This document shows, piece after piece, positions 34,473 through 46,400 of a DNA stretch of 60,000 bases. The stretch lies in assembly GCA_002633005.1 (NCBI GenBank), contig NMRA01000330.1, positions 312,001 to 372,000 of the forward strand, read 5' to 3'. This DNA is from Phoronis australis. Its lineage: Eukaryota; Phoronida; Phoronidae. Below the pieces are notes generated by a model. The model saw only the letters and a list, made by a program, of their open reading frames with translations, did no database searches and was not told the DNA's origin. A program made the translations under genes and the position numbers. How positions within the stretch are numbered: the first letter of the stretch is position 1; each line of letters opens with the position of its first letter.

Positions 34473-37400
34473 ATGGGCAACAAACACTCCTGTTGCTTCG
34501 TCCCTAACGCACAGAAACGTAACAAAAAACATTTGAAGTATCGGCCAGATGGAAGCGGAGATGGAGAGGACGTACTGCCAAGACAACCAAGTTCTGCAAA
34601 CCTGCCACACATAAGTGAGCGGGAACCAGATGGTTTGTATTTCTTTTTATTATGCATCTATCCAGCACTTAAGTTGCTGTTTTGTTTATTATTTTGTAAT
34701 AGTACTTGTAAGTGGTACTGATATTAAAAGTTGTGTTCTTGTTGGAATGCAGGAAAATAGCCAGCTTTAATAAATTCATACCCTTTGACTATTAGAGACC
34801 CTAGTTTTCCGTGATAACGGAAAATAGACGTAATTCACGGAATCTTACTTCTTTCATGGATTTAGAAATTTCAAATAGGATTTCCATATTTCAGTCTTGC
34901 AGGTACCATATCTATAATATTTTTGTTTTTTTTTAATTTGTAGAAATTAAGAATTCATCCATCATATTCGACGTATTCTGAATGCAAATTGATCGCCTAT
35001 CGTTTTTCAGCAGACATGTTCATTGTTTGTTTTTTCTGACATTGTCGCTCATTTTTTTCCAATTTTGAGAAACAATTTATCGTGCAGCATAGTATTACTA
35101 AAACAGAGGTGGGGCGTAATTCAACAGAAAAAGTAATGCAATTCCCAGAACATTTTTTGTTCTTTACGACTTTAAAACAGTGAAATGGAATTTCATACTT
35201 TACAAGATAGAAAAAGAATGAAGTTTCATGTTTGTTAGAGCAGATTTCTGGTTTTTTTAAAGCAGAAACCTGGGGTCTCTACCTGTAAGTAAATGTATTG
35301 AGGGATAGCATATTCAGCCATTCAGTGACAAAAATAAACATGTAAGATTGCTCCCAGTAAACCAATGAGGTGGTTTCAGGGTTCTGAAAGAAATGACAAT
35401 TGGTTATTGCTTGAGACCAGGCTCTTGGAGTTGGTTTGTCACCCCGTGTCATTTCGATCATTTATTGTATGCACTGAGCATGGTCATTTATTGTATGCAC
35501 TGAGCATGGTCATTTATTGTATGCACTGAGCACATGTGGTCTTAAGACAATGAGTTGTCTTAATGCAAACACCGTAATCATTTCTCATCTGAATAAGGAA
35601 CAAGTTGAGACCAATTTTATATTGCTGTGACCTAAGTAAAAAGTGTTTTTGGATTAATTGCGGGTTCGAAACCACTTTAAGATTTTTTGTAGCCTAGTTC
35701 ATATCAGGTCTACATACATCATGCTATTTTTGGTATTTTAATAGTGATACTCCTGTAACGCCTTAAAGGCGAAAGCAACCCTTTTTCATGTCACGTTTAG
35801 CAAAAATAAGGTCTGTTGATTATCCCAGACATATTTTTCACTTAATTACAGCTTTTCGTAATTTAATTAATTTCTCGTCATCTACTCCGGAAGTGATGTT
35901 TTAGGAGGCAAGAATTTCGCGCCAATTTCTTTTCATACAGTCAGACTGAGAGCTGTCAAGTCAGTCATTGTTCTACCTCGGATGTGATAAGTTCGGTCGT
36001 CGTTTGCTTTTGTTTACGAGTCAGTCAACATGCCGCACTGTTGCTGTGTACCAGGATGTACTCATTATCGTCTCACGCGCGCTTTGGGTACCTTGCATCG
36101 CTTTCTGAAAGATGACACACTTCGCCGTACTTGGCTAGCTCGTTCGTGTGAAGAATGCAGCGCTACCCGTTCACGCAACGTACAAAGCAGTGGCAAGCAT
36201 TTTCAGCCATCAGATTATGACAAAGATATGCACGCTGAATTGATAAAGGTCCCTGCGAGACAACGCCTGAAGAAGGGTTCCATACCGTCGCTGTTGATTC
36301 CCGGCAGTGCCCCGTCGCCACCCCCGAGAAGTGCGTTTTTGAAGCGAGAAGCCTTGCGAGCTGTGGCCACTATAAACAGTGACTGGAGGCACTTCATCTA
36401 CTGTCACCCATGCCTCCGAACGTACTCCATAGCGTGCAATTTCAGAAACTAGCAGTGATTCCCCGTGTGCTGTTGTCTCTGACCCAGAGCCTGTAAGCAG
36501 CCCTGCAGCGATGTTGAGTAATGGGAGTGAATACAGGCCCAGTTTGGCACCCGGTGAAAAGGACAGTTCGTCATCCAATGAACAGATCGGTGAGCCTAAG
36601 TTTGATAAGTTTATTGTGGACTTGTATTGGAGCTATTTAGAAGGTGCCACGTGTGTGACGAGGGAGTCGCACTGCGGGATGTAAGCAGTTTGGGTGCACA
36701 AGTCACCATCCACTGGGAGTGTGTCGCGGGACACTTGGGCAAGTGAGACATTTCTTCCTCTGTACGTGAGACAATAATGAGTCACTTCTCAGTAGGCAGC
36801 AACAGCATGGCATGTTGACTGACTCGTAAACAAAAGCAAACGACGACCAAACTTATCACAACTGAGATAGAACAATGAGTGACTCGACTGCTTTCAGAGT
36901 TAGACTGTATGAAAAGAAATTGGCGCGAAATTCTTGCCTCCCAAAACGTCACTTCCGGAGTAGACGACGAGTAATTAATTAAATAACGAAAAGCTGTAAA
37001 TAAGTGAAAAATATGTCTGGGATAATCAACGAACCCTATTTTTGCTGAAAATGACATGAAAAAAGGTTGCCTTCGCCTTTAATAGCAGTTCACATCTAGC
37101 ATATAGCAAAAATTGGAACCTTGACAAACAGTGTCGTAAGAAAACTTGATGACTTGTTCACAATCTGCCCGGCAAATGTTGCACTACTAGGATGAAAGCC
37201 ACAATCAGATGGCAACTTTCTAACATTTTTTCTAAAATTTGACCTTGTGCTCAGTATTACTTGACCTAGACCTTGTACGTTTTCTCAAGTCCACAATAGA
37301 TTGCCTCAGAAATGATTTATCTCTTCAGCCAAGTCAAGTTCTTAGTACCTGGCCACACAATGTTCAGTCACAACCTGTAAATCATGTGCCTGACTGTAAT

Positions 37401-40400
37401 GTCTAGCAGTGATGAAATCGTGCAGTTATCTGTACTCTTCCTATACTTTCTTAATTACATCTTGTGCCTGTCTCAGCTTTCCAACTGCTGTATAAACATA
37501 TGTTAGGGAATTTTACCTGTACAGTAATGTTTAGCTTGAGATACTCTGATACTGTGAATGTAAGTTTTGGTGTTACACATTATTTACAACTTTATTAATT
37601 GCATCTATACTTCAATTGTTACCTTTTTTGTTCTTGCCATATTTTATCAAGGAAGATATGTGTCGTTTTTTTTTTAAGTGAATTTTTGTCAAAGTACTTT
37701 ACTGACGTTTAAAAATGTTAATATCTGAAGTTATGGTTTTACACCTTGGTTCCGAGTGTCAGTTGCTAAACATTTTCTCAAGCAAAGTCTGCCCAATAGG
37801 TTTTAAACAATGAACTCCATGGCAAGTTATAGCTGAGTCACTTTAGAATCCAACTAGACCTACTTCTAAGCTAAGTCAACAGAAGAGTGACTACCTGTAA
37901 GGTGCTAACTGTGTACAGTAATTAATGAGGAAATAATTAGTCTTATCTGCTGGCAACTGGGTGAACTCCATGAGGGGCCATTCAGAAATGTTTGGAGCAT
38001 ATGTTGCCAACTGCNNNNNNNNNNNNNNNNNNNNNNNNNNNNNNNNNNNNNNNNNNNNNNNNNNNNNNNNNNNNNNNNNNNNNNNNNNNNNNNNNNNNNN
38101 NNNNNNNNNNNNNNNNNNNNNNNNNNNNNNNNNNNNNNNNNNNNNNNNNNNNNNNNNNNNNNNNNNNNNNNNNNNNNNNNNNNNNNNNNNNNNTGGCACC
38201 CGATGAAAAGTACAGTTCGTCATCCAATGAACAGATCAGTGAGCCTAAGTTTGATAAGTTTTTTGGAGCTATTTAGAAGGTGTCACGTGTGTGACGAGGG
38301 AGTTGCACGGCGGGATGAAAGCAGTTTGGGTGCTCAAGTCACCATCCACTGGGAGTGTGTCGCGGGACACTTGGGCAAGTGAGACATTTCTTCCTCTGTA
38401 CGTGAGACAATAATGAGTCACTTCTCGGTAGGCAGCAACAGCATGGCATGTTGACTGACTCGTAAACAAAAGCAAACGACGACCAAACTTATCACAACCG
38501 AGGTAGAACAATGAGTGACTCGACTGCTCTCAGAGTTAGACTGTATGAAAAGAAATTGGCGCGAAATTCTTGCCTCCCAAAACGTCACTTCCGGAGTAGA
38601 CGACGAGTAATTAATTAAATAACAAAAAGCTGTAAATAAGTGAAAAATATGTCTGGGATAATCAACAAACCCTATTTTTGATGAAAATGACATGAAAAAA
38701 GGTTGCCTTCGCCTTTAATAGCAGTTCACATCTAGCATATAGCAAAAATTGGAACCTTGACAAACAGTGTTGTAAGAAAACTTGATGACTTGTTCACAAT
38801 CTGCCTGGCAAATGTTGCACTACTACGGTGAAAGCCACAATAAGACGGCAACTTTCTAACATTTTTTCTAAAATTTGAGCTTGTGCTCAGTATTACTTGA
38901 CCTAGACCTTGTATGTTTTCTCAAGTCCACAATAGATTGACTCAGAAATGATTTATCTCTTCAGCCAAGTCAAGTTCTTAGTACCTGGCCACATAATGTT
39001 CAGTCACAACCTGTAAATCACGTGCCTGACTGTAATGTCTAGCAGTGATGAAATTATGCAGTTATCTGTACTCTTCCTATACTTTCTTAATTACATCTTG
39101 TGCCTGTCTCAGCTTTCCAACTGCTGTATAAACATATGTTAGGGAATTTTACCTGAACAGTAATGTTAAGCTTGAGATACTCTGATACTGTGAATGTAAG
39201 TTTTGGTATTGCACATTATTTACGACTTTATTAATTGCATCTATACTTCAGTTGTTACCTTTTTTGTTCTTGCCATATTTTATCAAGGAAGATATGTGTT
39301 GTTTTTTTTCACGAAAGTGAATTTTTGTCAAAGTACTTTACTGACGTTTAAAAATGTTAATGTCTGAAGTTTTGGTTTTACACCTTGGTTCCGAGTGTCA
39401 GTTGCTAAACATTTTCTCAAGCAAAGTCTGCCCAATAGGTTTCAAACAATGAACTCCATGGCAAGGTATAGCTGAGTCACTTTAGAATCCAACTAGACCT
39501 ACTTCTAAGCTAAGTCAACAGAAGAGTGACTACCTGTAAGGTGCTAACTGTGTACAGTAATTAATGAGGAAATAATTAGTCTTATCTGCTGGCAACTGGG
39601 TGAACTCCATGAGGGGCCATTCAGAAATGTTTGGAGCATATGTTGCCAACTGCCAACTACTGCAGTTAGTTGGCAGTGGTGTGTCGTGTAGCATCGTGTA
39701 TGGGGTGGAATTTAACAAGTACAGTAAAATCTCACCAATTTTGGACAAAGATAATCGCCAAAAATGCACCTTTTTCATTTTTGACGGGTTTCCAACATGA
39801 TTCTGAATGCCCACAATTTTCCACACTTTGTTGTCTGATGGTAGCGGTGGTATAAAACTTGATCATAGTAAAACATCTACGGTAAAAAATCTTCAATGTC
39901 GGATAAAAGTAATCGTTAAAACTGCCATATTTCTATTTTACAGAGGATCACCACATTGTTGCAAATGCTTGAAAATTTATCAAATGTTGTTGGTAATAGG
40001 TACGCCATAAAAAGCGTAGTTATTTTTGTTGAGAAATTAGACAAATTTCACCTGCCCACCATATTGTGTAACAAGCTGGAGAATTTTTTACTTTTACTGC
40101 AATTTGGTGCTACATATGTTTCATTGATAAAGCAATAAAATAGAATTTCACTTGTTGGCATCTTGTGTGTTGAGATTTTATTCATGTTCTCAGTTGATGA
40201 CTGATACACTTGACATCAGTTGAGAGTTTATAATGAGTGGAAGTTACTTAATGTGTCTTGCTGCATTCATTCCATCTTAAAATTCCTGTTTATTGAGCAT
40301 AATAATTGTCAAAAACTTTGTAAAATCTGTATGTCCTTGAAGTGAAAATCTTTCATAACTTCTTTAATGATTCTCAATTAAATTTACCAAGTAGACTTTT

Positions 40401-43400
40401 AGTTTCTTCCCTAGTTTGGTCATGTAACATCTAGAGGTCACACATGTCGGTCAAACAAATTTTAAAATTTTGATGCTTGCCATTTGCTCCTGTTGCTGTA
40501 GAAGCACCCTACATGACAGACTGACATTCTGTACTGATATATACTTCTTATAGATGGAGTGTGAAAAGGCCTTATTTTTGTTATCATCTCTGCTTTACTC
40601 CTTGCACCATCAATATTTATTGTCCTGAGCAATCTATTTCCAAAATAAAGGTGTTAACAGTCTTGCCTAGTCAAAACAATTCTAGCTTTTGGCTGGCATA
40701 AAATGTGTATATGTCCAGTCAGAGTATCTCATTAGAACTGACAGATTTTGTGGTTTCCACTCCATTCTGGGCAACATGAATTGCATGATGCCTTGTGGAG
40801 TGGCTTCATTCTTTAGCTCTATGTCGGATTTTAGAACTATTTTTGAAATGAGCTTGAAATTCAATTTGGTTGATTCTCTCTCTGTCCTCATTCGTTGAAT
40901 TTTCTGACACATGCTGTGGGTACAGAGTTATGTGGGCATGTGCCAACACTTTGGAGTGCTTTCAGTTTCAGGTCATGTTGGACATCAACGACTCTGTATG
41001 CATTTAGCCAAATATCTTCATAACTATAGATTTTAACTCAGTTAAAGTATAGATTTTCTGAAAGTTAAGAGTCTGTAGAATTTGATTTTTTGTCTTAATT
41101 AGGTCACATGAAAATGTGGTGGTTCTGAGTTAAATTTAACAAACTGAAAAGCAGATTCATAGGAAGATAACGGTGTTAAAGATCCTGGGTAAAATTTGTT
41201 TCATACAGATGTTCAAGATAAAATCTTAAAAACGCTGTGCAGTTTTCTGAATTATTTCGTTTTCATTTGATGCCGATTTTTGAGATTTTTCATGAATATC
41301 ATAAAAGTTCTATTTTTGATCGCCCCTCATGCAAAAGTGGAGTATTTTAAAAATTCCTAACAGCATTTTGAAGACTGTTGCTTGAAGCATGGCACTGATG
41401 AGTCTGAAGAGCCATGTATGAGATATGATATTCCAAAATTAGCTAAATTTGGACATGTTTCTTAGTAACTTAAGGTTAGAAATTCTAACCTTAAGTTACA
41501 TTTCTAACCTTAAGTTGCATGTTAACCTTAAGTTCCATTTCAACCTGAAGTTGCATTTTAACCATAAGTTCCATTTTAACCTTAAGTTGCATTTTAACCT
41601 TAAGTTCCATTTTAACCTTAAGTTCCATTTTAACCTTAAGTTACATTTCTAACCTTAAGTTCCATTTCTAACCTTAAGTTCCATTTTAACCTTAAGTTCC
41701 ATTTTAACCTTAAGTTACATTTTAACCTGAAGTTACATTTCTAACCTTAAGTTTCATTTCTAACCTTAAGTTATCGTAATTCTCCACAATGGTGATCATT
41801 AGCAGTGTCATTTTTGCCATTAACAGGATTCGTTGTCAGGACGGGAAAGGGTTAATTTTGTCCGATTACTTTTGTGTTGTTGCTGTACTTGCCATAAGAT
41901 TATCTTTTTGAAAAATTGTCAACATTATACAACATTGTTGGAAGTCTTTGAAAAGAGGATTATGGGTAAACTATTCTTGCAATTAATTTCTTCTAAATTG
42001 GCAAGATTTTTACAAATAGAACTTTTAAAAAGTTAAGTTGTATTGCTTTGGTGGGTCAAAAATGGCCAACTTCAAAGTGGGGTAAAGTTAGGCAGAAACA
42101 TATTATTAAGCCAACAATAAGAAGTGTTAAGTTGTATTTTTAGACATTTGACACTTGCTATTGTGTGTAAAATGGGATATTGGTAAATAGTAGCCGTAAC
42201 ATTAACAGTGCTTTGTATGCACACAATTTTTTCGTTTCGTATTTTATCTCGATGTGCAGCTCTGTGCCCGACTTGACCACTCCATCGCTTGGACATTTTT
42301 CTCTGGGCTGTTGTTTTCACCTGGCTACTTATGAATTGAGTCCATTCACATCTTGACTGGGCTCTGGGGGTCAGAGGTCGGACGTTGAAGGCCGCAAATC
42401 TTTGAATAAATAAAAATCTGTCTGTGTCACATGGGTCTGTAGTTGCTGTCAACAACTTCATTATGTTGTTTTAATTGCCAGAAGTACTTTGTTTTTCACA
42501 AGAACAAAGAAAGCTTTTGAAAAGATTTATGGTGTTTCTTTTGGCTGGGATCATTTTAGAAAAACATGGGCTTAATAGGTAAACTGGGAAAGTTTGGAAG
42601 ATCTATGTACCGTGTTTGTCGTTTTCGCACGTTGACCCAAGTCACAGTGCATCGATGAAGTATTTTTGCACCATTATGACGTGGTGTACTCCTAAATTTG
42701 TCCTCTTGACATTCAGTTTTTGAGACTTCAAGGTTTGAAACACTTTCCAGAATTCAACCAAAGTTGAAGTGCACTTATTTTTGGGAATTTTTAGATACAA
42801 TATGCTCTATCAATGTGGTGCAACCCATGTTTCAAGGTATGTTCTCACCAGCTAAAATTGGGTTATAAGTTTTGCACCAATAGTACTGCAACATGATTGC
42901 CACCTTTCATAACGAGAGCTCTAACTGTTTTAACCGTTACAGTTAAGTAAGTTGCTAGCTAGTCAGTATTGGTGCTATTTTTGATTTTTTTTTCTGTCTC
43001 TTGACATCTGAGTGATAGTGGTTTGATTGGTGCAATCTTCTGAGTTTTACCTTTAATAACCCGCTACAATGCGTTGGGACCATGGTGTTAACAAACCTCA
43101 CTAAACTTCACAACCGCGCCATAGTTATTACTTTGTAACCATTGTGAACCCAGTCACTCTGCGGGTTGCAGCGTTTAAGACTGTTGACTGCTTTGGTCTG
43201 AACACATTTGTTTTGCTGTATTGATCATCATTTGTCTATGGCACCCAGTCTTATGTACCATGTATTTAATAGTAAGAGCAAGAAAAATCCATCTCGTTTG
43301 ATTGATTTTTTCCTAGAAATTGTTACAAATGTAACTTAACTGCGGTATAAAGCCTGATCTTACTATAATGGCTTAAAAGGGGACGAGGGCAGGGTGGTCT

Positions 43401-46400
43401 AGGGTAACTTGTAACGTTGATATGACTGGTGACACTGGTGATCACTATCAAGACAAAATTTTAAATTTAACAATTTATTGGCTTTTTGTATTCCGCATGG
43501 ATGAGCGGACACTCGCTGATTCAAGTTTTTGGACTATTGCACTCTTGATCAGCTTAACGCCCCACCTGAGTGCTAAAGTTAAGAAGAGCTCTTAAAAATC
43601 AGGGGATGGGAATTAAACTGAATGTGGGAAGTGTTTGCCTGCAACATATTTGTATACAAGTATGGCAATATTAGAATGCGTCTGAGTCAAAAAAGTACAC
43701 TACTAGTAGACACTTTAATTGTGATTGGGCATGGAGCCAAGATGAATGGTTTTAACGTGAAAGTTTGGATATTTAGTTGGCGAGTGTTCCGAGATAGACT
43801 GATTAATGTAAAATAAATAAACAGTGTCATGCAATGTACTTTTGTGTCAGTGTTTGTGGTACTAGTCACTTATAGTGGTTCCGCATGTTGAGAACCAACT
43901 GCTTCTCAAAATTTCGGACTCCTGTAAGTGATTGTTGACATGCTTGGTGCAAATAGTTGCAGAAATTGATGTTTTATTCAACTAAGATGTTCTTGTATAA
44001 TGTTTGCATTGTATAATAATAATACTAATAATGTGCTCCTTGTGTTGCAGACACAGAAGGGGATCCATCACTCCATCCCGCAGCGACCACCATGTTCATT
44101 GTTAAATCAGTGCCTGACCTTCAAAAGAAATTTAGTCAAGGTAAGATATTTATGTTTTGAATGATAAATCTGTCCTTGGGGTCTTGTGGATAAGTTGATG
44201 AGTTCACTGTTGTGAGGTCATAGGTTACATTCCACTCCTAAATTCTTCAAGGCTTTTTGTCAGTGTAACAGTTGCCATGTTGCAATGTTTATTTATACTT
44301 CTCTGTCCATTGAACAGAGCCAACTCATTTTAACTAATTTAGTGTGTGGAATTATGTTGTAAATATCAAACATGTCATGTTTTTGGAAACAAGAACTTTT
44401 GCTAATGTTAACTTGTTTGTATTTTTAAGGAGAAAGTAATCTTTAATGATGCTTCCAAGTACTAAAATTACAGATCATTGGTTCTTGTGGAAACACATTT
44501 TTCGCATTAATTACTGCTCCCGTGGCATATATTTGATATCCATGGCATAATAGAAAGTGACATAGGTGACCCAGCTCAAGGTCTGCATCTTGATTTAGCA
44601 CTTTTCAACCTCTGCTCTCATGTTTTCATGTTTCGCATGATTATCCACTAACCACTCTTTGTGTTGCCAGGGTCCTCCGTGAGCATAAATCCAAACTTTG
44701 AAAAATTTTGTATCACAATCTCCTTTATGCAAATGCACGAGACCGCAGTATAGTTACTCCTTATTTTCATTTGCAGAGCATATCAATGTCATTTTTCAAA
44801 AAAAAATAATAATAGAAGACAAGTTCCACCATGCAATACTATTTCAATCATTTGTCTTGTAAAGGAGACAAAATCGGGCTTTTCAAACATGACCCAAGAT
44901 TTTAGACATGGCTCAGAGCTTTTCAAACAGGGCTCAAGTTCCAAACATGGATTAGAAATGTTTATACATAGCGCAGCCCTGTGTTTGAGTGCATGTTGGG
45001 AAAACCCTGATTCCATTCTTCCCGAATGTTTTTTTCCATGCCAACGTACATGTTGTATCCAGCAAAAAGAAATGTTGAGAAGACTCCTTTTTAGATGCAT
45101 GGCTTGTCCTGTTGTCATGCTATTATTTTATTCTTTACAGATGCAAACAGTCGTCGAAGGAGCCAATACCAGAGTCAAAGCGTAAGTAGTGTGCAGAAGC
45201 AGGTAAACCACTCTAAAATCTTGTGAGATATATTATGTTAAAAAACTCGACTAGTTTTCAAGCTTTAACCGGTGCAGCTCTTCATAAGGTATTGTTTTAT
45301 CTGATTTTAACATATTTTACCCGTTTCTACAAAATTTATCTAATTATTTCCGTCTCGGTATTTACTGTGTGTATTGTAATAATTGTGACCAGTCATAAGT
45401 CATAGCTGCTTTTTCACTTTGTCTGATATCAACTGTGCTTGGACTGTTTTTCCACAATGCTTGTTATGTTTTAGTTACGTCCTTGTGTTTGTATTCAGTT
45501 TTACAGTAGAACATTCTAAGTTTTGGACACTCGAAATAAAATACACACCAAAGATAGTATTACCAAATTCATAATTTGAAACATATTTAAAATGATTGCA
45601 AAAAAGAAAAATTGATGTAAATTTTTGTCCAAATTTATGGAAATGCTATCATAGGATAATATGGAATGGTGCTGTCACTAATGATAGTGCTGAAAGATTT
45701 TCCCACTTTCAATATCTGAAACTGAAGAGACCATGTTGAGAAATTTTGTGGTCTCTACTGTTTCCATTAAATTTTAGGAATTTGTGTTAATCATTTAAGT
45801 AAAGCTCTGGAAATTTGACTGAATATCGAATTAAACCACACACTTTTATGGCTGTATCAACTCTGAGCCTAAAGCGCACGGTTCTGTGCCTAATATGACT
45901 TTTCAATTTTCTTAGCCTCCGCCTTAGGCAAATTAAGAGAGACTTAATCGGGATTAGTGAACATGATATGTCTTCAGATGTCGTGCACAAAAATAATGGA
46001 CAAGCTGTCATGAAGTCTGTCGTTACAGGCTGACTAAGTTGCTACTAGTAATTATAATTATAATTATAATTATAATTATAATTATAATGTGAGAGCTGAC
46101 TATGTTATTCACTGTAACTGTGATAACACCCATGTATACTTTTGTAAATTTAATATTTACTTTTGTTAATAAATTGAACAAGTTCAATTCCAATTTTCTT
46201 TCTGAGTATGTGCTAATTATTTTAAATATTAAACGAAATTCGACGTCCTACCAAATATCTTAACAACAAGATCTAACTTGGAAAAACCTATGATGAAATT
46301 ATAATTTTGTATGTAGCAAGGTTGCTCTTGAGTTTAGTCAAACAAATCAAATACATGCAGGTACAAAGTTGGTGATAGGCTTATGTAATATGTGCCTCGT

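Noticed and set aside
36782-37057. 91-residue minus-strand frame, repeated at 38418-38693
   Set aside because: It lies mostly in the right TIR of the Kolobok-like element and its second copy is an assembly duplicate.
35763-37082. P-element or piggyBac assignment
   Set aside because: No 8-bp duplication for P; piggyBac shares TTAA but lacks an N-terminal THAP domain. Kolobok explains both features.
41449-41652. Open frame with [12 protein letters not shown] repeats
   Set aside because: The 18-bp unit is a multiple of three, so the frame stays open automatically; no other coding signal.
42072-42461. 129-residue minus-strand frame in cyclin-Y intron 1
   Set aside because: No recognisable domain, no acceptor or donor that would make it an exon; long frames of this size are expected by chance over 60 kb.
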